From IMG/VR virus record IMGVR_UViG_3300025910_000001, positions 1-63,206 of that record: 63,206 nucleotides of DNA; one strand, 5' to 3'. The position numbers and the translations under genes are program-made. Below the pieces are notes generated by a model. That model worked only from the letters and a program-made list of their open reading frames with translations. It searched no databases and had not been told where the DNA came from. Within the stretch, counting starts at the first letter, position 1. Every line of letters starts with the position of its first letter. Below are positions 8,771-17,118 of the stretch, one piece after another. The DNA is from a virus.

Positions 8771-9889
8771 ATGACCACCTTATTCACCGACCTGCCCTCG
8801 CCGAAGACTGGCAACCGGTTCCCCGTGACCGATCCGAATCGGCAGGTGAGCTACACCGAGTACAACCTGGTGCTCGAGGTGGTCGGTGAGGTTGTAGCTT
8901 ATCTGGAGACCGGCATCCTGGATGCGAGCGCGACGGCCACGATTAAGGATCTCGACCTCGTCAACAGTTCCGATCCTGCCGTGGGGCCCGAGATGGACTA
9001 CGCCGGGAACCGGGGCCGGTGGTTCATCGGCATCGACACCGCGAATGCGCCGACGAGCCGCGATTTCGTGCTCGCCGGTCAGCGCGGTCTCTACTCGTTC
9101 AATGACGGCGTGACCACGCTCGGCTCGCCAACACTGACGAGCGCGAGCGGCGGCGGATTCGTGACGACGATAGTAGGCGCGCCGATCAGTGGTGCCGGCA
9201 TTCCGGTCGGCACCACGATCGCCGCGGTTGCCGGCACGACATCGCTCACCATGTCGGCGAATGCGACCGCAACGGCGAGCGGCATCACCGTGACAATCGC
9301 GCGCACGTTTACCGCGGCCGACATCGTGTACCTGAAGCATCGCGGCGCACTGTCGCCAACCATCGGAATTGGCATCACGCCACCCGATGGTCAGGCGCGT
9401 TTGCAGGTCGGCGCACAGGACGACGAGCCAGCGCTGGGGACCGTGCGGCTCCGCCGCGGACCGGCGCAAACCGGCAACGTCCTGGCGATCCACGACTCCA
9501 CGCCGGTCGATCGCATTGTGGTCGACAAGGACTACTACCTCTCGGGCAACCACCCGACGAACAGCGGCGGGATCGCGATCGCGGCCGACGCGACGAACCA
9601 GCACGCGTTGTCGTTGACGGATAGCACCAAGACGAACGTCTATGCGTTCGACCTGCCGACCGGAAGCGGCGGTGTGCTGCGCGTTCGCTGTCAGTCTGGC
9701 GGCGCGAGCAGCTTCGATGTCGGGACGGACGGTAGCCTCAGACACCTGTCGACGAAGATCGGTTTCTTCGGAGCGACCACAGCCACCAAGCCGACCGTCA
9801 CCGGCTCGCGCGGCGGCAACGCGGCTCTTGCCTCGCTGCTGACCGCACTCGCGGGACTCGGCCTCATTACGGACAGCACAACCGCATGA
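8771..9889 (+). CDS. Head-fibre-like structural protein
   Basis: A 372-residue Thr/Ala/Gly-rich beta protein. Its C-terminus (KIGFFGATTATKPTVTGSRG followed by an Ala/Leu-rich helix) is a tail end I recognise from head-fibre and other minor structural proteins of phages. Residues 110-180 look like a repetitive beta solenoid or immunoglobulin-like stretch. It sits between the decoration and adaptor genes. A surface fibre is the likeliest role. Confidence 0.65.
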   Translation: MTTLFTDLPSPKTGNRFPVTDPNRQVSYTEYNLVLEVVGEVVAYLETGILDASATATIKDLDLVNSSDPAVGPEMDYAGNRGRWFIGIDTANAPTSRDFVLAGQRGLYSFNDGVTTLGSPTLTSASGGGFVTTIVGAPISGAGIPVGTTIAAVAGTTSLTMSANATATASGITVTIARTFTAADIVYLKHRGALSPTIGIGITPPDGQARLQVGAQDDEPALGTVRLRRGPAQTGNVLAIHDSTPVDRIVVDKDYYLSGNHPTNSGGIAIAADATNQHALSLTDSTKTNVYAFDLPTGSGGVLRVRCQSGGASSFDVGTDGSLRHLSTKIGFFGATTATKPTVTGSRGGNAALASLLTALAGLGLITDSTTA

Positions 9890-10656
9890 GCAGCCTGGCC
9901 TTCGGACTTGCGGCGTATCTGGGCGGTGATGCCGTACCGCTCAAGAGCACGTACGCCCAACTCGCGCTCGCCGTACAGCAGCTTGGCCAGTGGGAGAACT
10001 CGGGCGACGTCACAGGCGACGTATTGCTCCAAGCGATCAACTACGCGCTGATCGAGGGCTACGACATCGTGGTCCAGCGGTGGGCCGACTACTACACGAT
10101 CGAGAACGACTTCGCGCTGACGTCCGGTACGCGCGCCTACGCGCTCACCGATGTCGCCCCGGGCTTCTACAAGCTGCGCCACATCGACTTCACGGGCGAC
10201 GCGACCACGTCCGAGGCCACGCGCTGGTCACCGATGCTGCCACACGCGCTGGATGCGGCGCATGCCTACTCGGGCCAGAGCGCGACCGGCAGGCAGCCCC
10301 CGCGCTACCGGATCCAGGGCCAGACGCTCGTGCTGGCGCAGGTCCCGACGGGCGGCATCATCCGGACCTTCTACATCCCGGCGCCGTACCAGTTCAGCGG
10401 AACCGACGACACCAACGAGGTTGTGTTCGACGCGCCGATCGAGATTCGGCTCGTCGTCCAGATCGCTCAGCGCGACATCCTCGAGCGCAACGACCTCCCG
10501 ACGGCAGACTGCGATCGGAAGATCGAGAAGCTGACCGCGCTGCTGCGGACGGCATCGGACAACCGGGACGCGGGCGAGCCGTTCTACCTTGATCCCCGCG
10601 GTCCTCCGCAGGAGTTCATGACGGGCGGTCCTGACGACGGAGGATGGTGGACCTGA
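9886..10656 (+). CDS. Head-tail adaptor / connector protein
   Basis: A 256-residue protein with an N-terminal helical part (residues 20-65), a beta middle (TRAYALTDVAPGFYKLRHIDF) and a C-terminal helical pair (VVQIAQRDILERND and DCDRKIEKLTALLRTASDNR). This order resembles the adaptor rings that join portal and tail in SU10- and P22-type podoviruses. It is ATGA-coupled to the fibre-like gene. I recognise the style more than exact motifs. Confidence 0.6.
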   Translation: MSSLAFGLAAYLGGDAVPLKSTYAQLALAVQQLGQWENSGDVTGDVLLQAINYALIEGYDIVVQRWADYYTIENDFALTSGTRAYALTDVAPGFYKLRHIDFTGDATTSEATRWSPMLPHALDAAHAYSGQSATGRQPPRYRIQGQTLVLAQVPTGGIIRTFYIPAPYQFSGTDDTNEVVFDAPIEIRLVVQIAQRDILERNDLPTADCDRKIEKLTALLRTASDNRDAGEPFYLDPRGPPQEFMTGGPDDGGWWT

Positions 10657-10985
10657 TGCCGGCGCACAAGCCAGTGCGGCCAGCGCCAGGAACGGCGACC
10701 GTCCTGCCAAGCCCGGAGGACGAGATCGTTCAGCGTTGCCTTGACCGTCTCGAACTCGTCATCGGACAGCTGCAGGCGAGACTCAGCGGGCTGAGTACGA
10801 TCGACGGGGTCGTGCAGTTCGCGGCGAACATTCGCGGTACGGGGTCCGCGGCGATGCCGCCGACAACGAACGGAAGTCGCTTCGGCGAGATCGTGCTGAA
10901 CGCCGATCCGGTCGCGGGCGGATTCATTGGTTGGGTGTGGGTCTCACCCGGAACGTGGAAGTCCTTCGGAGCGATTACGCCATGA
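10656..10985 (+). CDS. Small tail-associated protein
   Basis: I chose the ATG at 10656 (TGATG overlap, 12 bases after GGAGG); an ATG at 10644 is too close to the ribosome site. The 109-residue protein has a short helix and then a C-terminal beta module (GEIVLNADPVAGGFIGWVWV..GTWKSFG). I associate this kind of module with the ends of phage tail proteins. It may be part of the tail tip or fibre attachment. Confidence 0.55.
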   Translation: MPAHKPVRPAPGTATVLPSPEDEIVQRCLDRLELVIGQLQARLSGLSTIDGVVQFAANIRGTGSAAMPPTTNGSRFGEIVLNADPVAGGFIGWVWVSPGTWKSFGAITP

Positions 10986-10995
10986 GCACGTACTA

Positions 10996-11031
10996 ATGGG
11001 AGTCCCATATGTCAACTCCTAATATGGGACT
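10996..11031 (+). promoter_or_regulatory. Alternative hairpins covering the tail-fibre start
   Basis: Two mutually exclusive stems overlap the ribosome site and ATG of the next gene. The first is ATGGGA at 10996-11001 pairing with TCCCAT at 11003-11008. The second is AGTCCCATAT at 11001-11010 pairing perfectly with ATATGGGACT at 11022-11031 around an 11-base loop. The GGGAG ribosome site lies in the first and the ATG at 11009 in the second. This could be a translational control element. Confidence 0.5.
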
Positions 11032-12238
11032 GACACTGCCGATCGATCACGCGTCGAATGACGTGTGGGCGACTATCCTCTCGAGTGTGTTCGACGCAGT
11101 CGACTCGCACAACCACACGACCGGCCGTGGCGTGAAGGTTCCGACCGGCGGCCTGGACATCGACGCTGACCTCTCGTTCTCGCCGAGCGGAACACCGCGC
11201 GCCATCCTTGACCTCAAGGCGATCGACTTCGTTCCCGTGGCGTCATCGACGGTCACGGCGCTGGTCGGTGCGTTCTTCATCAGCGACGGTACCGGCGGAC
11301 TGACCGCGAACGAGCTCTACTACCGCACCATCCTCGGCTCCAATGTGCAGGTCACGCTTGGCGCCGCGTTGAACGTTGCCGCGTTCTCTGGTGGCATTGG
11401 TGGCGACTACATCCCAGCGAGCGCGCTGCTCAGTTACGACGCCGCGAGCCTGAGCTATTGGCACCAGCAGCCCGGCGCGCCGCGCCCGTGGGCCCGTATG
11501 CGCAGCGGCGACATCGACATCTACGAGACCGCAGCGAGCATCGTCAACCGCGTGCGCCTCAAGAGCCCGGCCGCGCTCGGGGCGAGTTACGACGTGACGT
11601 GGCCAGCGGCGGTGCCTGGCTCGACTCAGCTCATGCAGATGAGCGCGGCGGGCGTACTGAGTGCGAGCAGCACGGTGGCGAACGCGGTCACGCTGAGCGG
11701 TGGGATCACGAACAACGTCACGCTTACGGGCGGCGCGACGGCGAGCGCGCTGATCACGGCGAATGCCGGTGTCACGGCCGGCGCGAATCAGTCCTTCACG
11801 GTCAGCGGAACCGGTCGCTACAAGCACCCATCTGAGGAACTCGGGATCCACATCGCCGCATTCCGTGCGGACGGCGCCTCTGCCTACGTGCCGTTCAACC
11901 AGATTGGCTACATCACCGGCTTCACCGGAGCCTGCACGGTCCAGGCGTGGATCCCGCTTCCCGTTGGAAAGCGCATCCTGACGTACCGCCAGTTCTACAA
12001 CGTGAACGGAACCGGCGCCTCCATTACCCCGAAGCTCAGGCGGATGACCATCGGGACCGGCGTGGTGAACGACGTCGCCGTAGGGGCCGCCGACAGCACT
12101 GGGGCGGTTGTGGAATCGCAGAACCTGACCGGGATCAATCACACCGTCCTCGCCAGCGAGGGGTACTTCATTCAGGTCGACGTCAGCCAACCGACTCACC
12201 AGGTGTTCGGCGCGAGCATCTCGTACGACGACCCATGA
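11009..12238 (+). CDS. Tail fibre-like protein
   Basis: A 409-residue beta-rich, Ala/Thr/Gly-rich protein. The N-terminus (DVWATILSSVFDAVDSHNHT) is of a kind seen at the start of phage tail fibres and appendages that trimerise on a His/Asn-containing segment. The middle (about residues 225-265) reads as short repeats of a beta solenoid, and the C-terminal 130 residues look like a separate beta domain for receptor binding. GGGAG precedes the ATG by 6 bases, inside a hairpin. Confidence 0.65.
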   Translation: MSTPNMGLTLPIDHASNDVWATILSSVFDAVDSHNHTTGRGVKVPTGGLDIDADLSFSPSGTPRAILDLKAIDFVPVASSTVTALVGAFFISDGTGGLTANELYYRTILGSNVQVTLGAALNVAAFSGGIGGDYIPASALLSYDAASLSYWHQQPGAPRPWARMRSGDIDIYETAASIVNRVRLKSPAALGASYDVTWPAAVPGSTQLMQMSAAGVLSASSTVANAVTLSGGITNNVTLTGGATASALITANAGVTAGANQSFTVSGTGRYKHPSEELGIHIAAFRADGASAYVPFNQIGYITGFTGACTVQAWIPLPVGKRILTYRQFYNVNGTGASITPKLRRMTIGTGVVNDVAVGAADSTGAVVESQNLTGINHTVLASEGYFIQVDVSQPTHQVFGASISYDDP

Positions 12239-12240
12239 TG

Positions 12241-12546
12241 CTACCGGGGCGCGCAATAGCCGCCACCGGCGGGCGAGCGAACGAAGACGACGCCTTCACA
12301 TCGTGGCGTGTCGTAGGCGCATTGCGGACGGCAGACGTCGTCAATGCACCACCCCTTGTCGTTGTGGCAGAGCGTGTTTGCCGGCGGGTCGGACTTGCAG
12401 GCCTCGCCGAACACGTCGCATACCGCGCTGGGCGGCGCGTCCGGCCGAGCGTCTATGCGAATGCCAGCATCGGGCTCGATGGTGCCCTCGTCGCTCGAAC
12501 AGCCGGCCAGGAAAACCATCGCCACAACCAGGAACGCCATCCTCAT
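12241..12546 (-). CDS. Small Cys-rich lipoprotein, antisense to the virion operon
   Basis: A 101-residue protein with a perfect lipoprotein signal: basic start, hydrophobic core and LAGC lipobox with C16 as the lipidated residue. The mature part starts with an Asp/Ala/Pro linker (DAGIRIDARPDAPP) of a type I associate with Polyangia lipoproteins, followed by a domain with seven further cysteines that could form disulfides. It is encoded opposite to the surrounding structural genes, next to a second lipoprotein. Candidate roles are lysogenic conversion, superinfection exclusion or, less likely here, an outer spanin. Confidence 0.75.
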   Translation of the reverse strand: MRMAFLVVAMVFLAGCSSDEGTIEPDAGIRIDARPDAPPSAVCDVFGEACKSDPPANTLCHNDKGWCIDDVCRPQCAYDTPRCEGVVFVRSPAGGGYCAPR

Positions 12547-12585
12547 GCGCCCATCCTGAGCACACCTCGCCCGCCGGTCAATGTC

Positions 12586-12744
12586 CTACCGAGGACTGCC
12601 AGCGTCTGGCGGAACGTACGTCTCGCACTTCGTGATGATCACGCTGCCGCTTGGGATGCCAACGCAGCGAGTCTCACCTGGCCGCAGTGGCCGCTTGCAT
12701 CCGACGCAGCCCAGCGCGACCACGAAGAGAACAACCACCCTCAT
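12586..12744 (-). CDS. Second small lipoprotein (52 aa)
   Basis: The ATG at 12744 gives a signal of the form MRVVVLFVVALGCVGC, with lipidation possible at C13 or C16. A short mature part with two further cysteines ends in PPDAGSPR. The open frame continues upstream, but only this start gives a signal peptide. The pair of antisense lipoprotein genes looks like an inserted accessory cassette. The ribosome site is weak. Confidence 0.6.
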   Translation of the reverse strand: MRVVVLFVVALGCVGCKRPLRPGETRCVGIPSGSVIITKCETYVPPDAGSPR

Positions 12745-12805
12745 GGCCGCACAGGCTATCACGCCGTCGGTGGCGCTCAACTGAACCCCTGCGCAGAGGT
12801 GCCGC

Positions 12806-15800
12806 ATGGCGCTGCGTAAGACACCGCTCGCAGTCGGGTTCAGCGGCGGCGTCGAGACCAGCGTCGACCACAAGCAGGTCCCGACGACCCAGCTGATCGA
12901 TTTGGTCAACGGCATTTTCTCGCAGACCAAGCGCGGCACGATCTCGAAGCGCAACGGCTACGAGGCGCTGTCGAGCCAGATCCAGCAGGCCGGCGGCGCC
13001 TACGCGACCGCGCGCGGGCTGTCTCAGCGCGACGGCGAGGTCCTGCTGTTCACCGACCAGCGCTGCTACAGCTACCGGCCGTCCGCTGACCGCTGGGCCG
13101 ACACCGGCGAGGTCGCGGCGAGCGCGGTCACGACGCTGCCGATCGCGCGCACCGGCAGCTACCAGACACAGCCCGACGTTGCGACCCGCAACGGGATCCG
13201 TGTCGTGGCATGGGAGGACAGCCGCGGGGGCGTCTGGTGCTCGGTCATCGAGGCCGCGACAGGGCGGATCCTGCTCAGTCAGACGCAGCTGGACTCGAAT
13301 GCGAACGCGAAGAATGTGCGCTGTGTCCCGGTCGGCGAGGTTCTGCACGTGCTCTGGACGCGCGAGGATCTCGGCCAAATCAAGCTGGCGCTGATCAACC
13401 CGGCATCCCCGGCGAACGCGCCGACGGTCTCGACTCCGGTGACCGATCTCGACGGCGTGAACCCGTTCTATGACGCCGAGAGCGCACCGGCGCTGACGAT
13501 CGGTGGAGTCGCCCGCGTGGTTGTTATCGCGTGGGCTGTTGCAGCGACAGGGTATCGGATCGGCTTCCTCGGGCCCGCCGGAACGTTCGTGCCTCCGGTC
13601 GTCAATGTCGCCACGGCCGTCGCGGGCCCCATCGCGGTGACATACAGCCCGGTTCAGCGCAGCATCGCTGTCGTCTACATCAATGCGGCGGCGCTCATCA
13701 AGGCACACATGCTCGATGAGACTCTGGCGATCGTCCAGACCTACGCTTCCGTGGCGACGACCGGCACGTACCGGCGGATCACATCAGCGTGGGGCGATGT
13801 CGGACCAAGCGGAGGCGTCCAGCTGTGGTGGGCCGCGGAGATCACGGCGGCACGCTCCGATCTGACCATCGTCGAGAGCGGCTGGCTGGACTCGATCTCG
13901 AACACGGCGAGCTCGACCACGACTCTGCGCGGCCATGGTCTAGTGTCGCGCGGCTGGCACGATGGCAGCGACGCGTACGTGATGATCGCCCACACGGCGA
14001 GGTTCTTCCCATACGTCGCCGCGCTGCGAATGTCCGATACGAGCGGCGTCAACTCGCCGGGCAACACGATCATCGCTCGGCTCATGCCCGGGGAAGGCTC
14101 CGGATCGCTCATGCGGACGACCGGCGCCGGGACGCGCGCATGGACGCAGCACCTGCCGACCGTCACGCAAGACGACATCGGCGAGACCGACACGTACAGC
14201 CGGACGCACGCGGTATGCGTGCCGTACCGGATTCAGCTGTCCTCGCAGAACGGCGACCAGTTCAGTGAGCAGGGCCTCAAGCTGGTCACGCTCAATCAAC
14301 TGCCGAAGTACCAGACCGTGGAGTTCGGGCGCGGGCTGTACCTCGCGAGCGCGGCGCCGATGCACTACGACGGCGACGGCTGGCACGAAGCGGACTTCCA
14401 CTGCGCGCCGGACTTCGGGTTCGATGCCACCGGCACCCCGGTCGACCTGGCGACGGCGGTCTCGATCGGCGCGGCTGGCGCGATCCCGAACGGGACGTAC
14501 CTCTACGCCTTCTGGTACGAGGCAGTCGACGCGCAGGGCGAGCTTCATCGTGGCGCGGTGAGCGTGAAGGTGCTGGTCACGATGGCCGGCGGCCCGAAGA
14601 AGTTCTCGATCGCGCTGCCCACGTGCCGACTCACCAAGTTCAGCAACGTCCGCATCTGCGCGGCTCGCAGCGCGCAGGGCGCGACCGGCACCGACTCGAC
14701 GCTGCCGCTCTACCGGGTCACGAGCAACGACGTCACGGTCACGACCGGCGACAACCGGTACGTGAACAACGGCGTCACCGTGGACACCGTGACGCTCGTC
14801 GACAACCTGACCGACGCACAGCTCGTGCTCCGCGAGCCGCTCTACACGAACGGCGGGATCCTCAGCAACGATCCGGCGCCGTGGGGTGGCGGCATCATCG
14901 CGGCCGGAAAGAACCGCATCTTCTTCGACGACTCCACCGATCCGCACCTCGTGCGGTTCACTCAGCTGCGAGCCGATGACACGGCGATGGAGTCATCGAT
15001 CGCGCTCGGCGTCTCGACCGACCCGTTCGGTGGTGCGCTGGCTGCGATCGGGATCCTCGACGACCTCGTGATCCCGTTCAAGGAGACGGCGATCTGCGTG
15101 TTCGGCGGTCCTGGTCCGCTCGCAGATCCGTCGGTCGACCCGTCGAGCAACATCTTCTCGAGCGCTGAGCTGGTGACGAGTGATGTTGGCTGCTCGTCCG
15201 CCTCGAGCGTGGGTCAGACACCGCTGGGTATCACGTTCCAGTCGAGCAAGGGCATCAAGCTGCTCGCGCACGGGCGCAACATCCTGGACATCGGCAACCC
15301 GGTGCAGCCGCTGTCGACGCAGAACTTCACGCGCACGACGCTCCTGCCCGATCGCAAGAGCATCCTGTACCTGACCGACACCGCGGACGGCTTCTCGCTG
15401 CTGTGGGACTACGACCGCAACCAGTGGAGCAAGTTCTCCAACCATCTCGGCCTTGACGCGGTAGTGGTCGACGGCACGTATCACTACCTCCGCACCGACT
15501 CGCGCGTGTTCCGGGAGACGCCCGGGGTGTATCGCGACGACAACTCTCGCATCCCGCTACGGATTGAGACGGCGTGGATCCGGTTCGCCCAGTACCTGCA
15601 GGGCTGGCAGAAGGCGCTCTGGGCCTACTGGCTCGGCGAGTACATCAGCGCGCACACGCTGTCGATCCGCTATCGCCTCGACTACAACGCGGCGTACTCG
15701 GCGCCGATCCTGTCCGATGTAAACGCGAACTTCGATCCGTCGCTCTACGGTGCGGGCGCCTATGGCGCAGGCGCGTACGGTGGCGATGGCGGCGGGACGC

Positions 15801-15970
15801 GGTACCAGCGGAGGGTCCACCTCAACAAGCGGTGCCAGGCCATCTCGTTTCTCGTCGAGGATATCGAGGCCGAGGGTGATTTCGGCGCGAGCTTCGAACT
15901 GTCCGAACTGCTACTCATCGGGGGCGCCCTGGGCCCGGATTACAAGGTCGGGGCTGCCCGATCGGCATAG
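12806..15970 (+). CDS. Large tail nozzle / tail tube protein
   Basis: At 1054 residues this is the second largest protein of the virion operon. It is almost entirely beta and Ala/Thr/Val-rich. Its place after adaptor and fibre genes and before the internal proteins matches the tail nozzle of short-tailed phages (the T7 gp12 or P22 gp10 role). It contains repeated blade-like segments (for example GVRVVAWEDSRGGVW-like strands at 130-150) and a Gly/Ala/Tyr stretch near residue 990 (YGAGAYGAGAYGG). Assignment is by size, composition and synteny. Confidence 0.7.
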   Translation: MALRKTPLAVGFSGGVETSVDHKQVPTTQLIDLVNGIFSQTKRGTISKRNGYEALSSQIQQAGGAYATARGLSQRDGEVLLFTDQRCYSYRPSADRWADTGEVAASAVTTLPIARTGSYQTQPDVATRNGIRVVAWEDSRGGVWCSVIEAATGRILLSQTQLDSNANAKNVRCVPVGEVLHVLWTREDLGQIKLALINPASPANAPTVSTPVTDLDGVNPFYDAESAPALTIGGVARVVVIAWAVAATGYRIGFLGPAGTFVPPVVNVATAVAGPIAVTYSPVQRSIAVVYINAAALIKAHMLDETLAIVQTYASVATTGTYRRITSAWGDVGPSGGVQLWWAAEITAARSDLTIVESGWLDSISNTASSTTTLRGHGLVSRGWHDGSDAYVMIAHTARFFPYVAALRMSDTSGVNSPGNTIIARLMPGEGSGSLMRTTGAGTRAWTQHLPTVTQDDIGETDTYSRTHAVCVPYRIQLSSQNGDQFSEQGLKLVTLNQLPKYQTVEFGRGLYLASAAPMHYDGDGWHEADFHCAPDFGFDATGTPVDLATAVSIGAAGAIPNGTYLYAFWYEAVDAQGELHRGAVSVKVLVTMAGGPKKFSIALPTCRLTKFSNVRICAARSAQGATGTDSTLPLYRVTSNDVTVTTGDNRYVNNGVTVDTVTLVDNLTDAQLVLREPLYTNGGILSNDPAPWGGGIIAAGKNRIFFDDSTDPHLVRFTQLRADDTAMESSIALGVSTDPFGGALAAIGILDDLVIPFKETAICVFGGPGPLADPSVDPSSNIFSSAELVTSDVGCSSASSVGQTPLGITFQSSKGIKLLAHGRNILDIGNPVQPLSTQNFTRTTLLPDRKSILYLTDTADGFSLLWDYDRNQWSKFSNHLGLDAVVVDGTYHYLRTDSRVFRETPGVYRDDNSRIPLRIETAWIRFAQYLQGWQKALWAYWLGEYISAHTLSIRYRLDYNAAYSAPILSDVNANFDPSLYGAGAYGAGAYGGDGGGTRYQRRVHLNKRCQAISFLVEDIEAEGDFGASFELSELLLIGGALGPDYKVGAARSA

Positions 15971-15978
15971 GAGCAACC

Positions 15979-17118
15979 ATGTCAGACCCAGGCGATCTCA
16001 ATTGGTGGTTCGGCGGATCCAGTCCGCAGAGCACGCAGTACCAGGACCGCGACCAGATCCTCGGCCTCATCAACCAGGGCTACAACCCGGGTGGCATCAC
16101 GCAGATGCAGGCGCCACAGATGCAGGCTGCGCAGGCGGACCCCGCCGCGCAGATGCAGGCGGCGCAGCTCCAGATGGGCGACGATCCGTTTCGCCGGGCG
16201 CAGCTCCAGCAGCTCGGTCAGCTCCAGGGCATCGCGTCCGGTCAACAGCAGGGCGCCGGCGAACTCGCGGTTCAGCGCCAGATGGGCAACGCGCTTGCGG
16301 CGCAGCAGGCGCAGGCGCGGATGGCCCGCGGCGGGAACGCGGCGCTGGCATACCGCAACGCGGCGAATCAGTCCGCGGCGCTCGGCTCGACCGCGGCGGG
16401 CATGGGGCAGCAAGCTGCGATGACGGACCAGATGAACGCGCACGGGGCACTGGCCGGGATCGGCGCCCAGGGCCGCGCCGGTGACTTCTCGACGGCGAAC
16501 GCGAACGCTGGCTACCAGCAACAGGCGGGGCTGCAGAACGCCGGGTTTCAGCAGCAGACGGGGCTCGCCAACGCGGGGTTCCGCCAGGGCGCGAACCAGT
16601 ACAACGCTGGGCTCCAGCAGCAGGGACAGCAGCTGAACAGTGGGAACTATCTCCAGCTCCTTGGCCAGCTCGGCAACATGAACGCGAACCAGCTCTCAGC
16701 ACAGGGGGCCGCCGGGCAAAACAAGGGCATGCTCGGGCCGCTGCTGTCCGCTGGCGGACAGATCGGCGCGGCAGCGATGATGGCCTCCGACGAGCGGCTC
16801 AAGGCGGATGTCACCGACGAGCGCTCAAAGATCGATGCGATGCTCGACGGGCTACGACCGGTCGGCTGGCGCTACAAGGATCCGAAGTTCGGCGAAGGCC
16901 GCCACAGTGGGATCATGGCGCAGGACATGGAGCGCAGCGAAGCGGGGCGGCAGATCGTCAGCGACACGCCCGATGGCAAGATGCTCGACGTCAAGAAAGC
17001 CGTCGGTGCGGCGCTCGCGTCGTCGGCTCGGCTCAACGAGCGGCTGCGGAAGCTCGAGGATGAGCAGCGGGCGAAAGGCGCAGCCGACCTGCCGCGCGCT
17101 CGGGTGGTGCGTCGCTGA
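15979..17118 (+). CDS. Gln/Ala-rich internal protein with S74 chaperone domain
   Basis: Residues 1-260 are Gln/Ala/Gly/Asn-rich, with short tandem repeats of the type NAGYQQQAGLQ near 176-218. This is typical of internal or ejection proteins. From residue 270 there is an intramolecular chaperone of the peptidase S74 family: SDERLKADV (predicted self-cleavage before or at S270, with K275 nearby), DGLRPVGWRYKD, RHSGIMAQDME, and a terminal helical coil. S74 domains normally fold trimeric fibres and then cut themselves off. Here one is joined to a low-complexity protein in the internal-protein position. Confidence 0.75.
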   Translation: MSDPGDLNWWFGGSSPQSTQYQDRDQILGLINQGYNPGGITQMQAPQMQAAQADPAAQMQAAQLQMGDDPFRRAQLQQLGQLQGIASGQQQGAGELAVQRQMGNALAAQQAQARMARGGNAALAYRNAANQSAALGSTAAGMGQQAAMTDQMNAHGALAGIGAQGRAGDFSTANANAGYQQQAGLQNAGFQQQTGLANAGFRQGANQYNAGLQQQGQQLNSGNYLQLLGQLGNMNANQLSAQGAAGQNKGMLGPLLSAGGQIGAAAMMASDERLKADVTDERSKIDAMLDGLRPVGWRYKDPKFGEGRHSGIMAQDMERSEAGRQIVSDTPDGKMLDVKKAVGAALASSARLNERLRKLEDEQRAKGAADLPRARVVRR

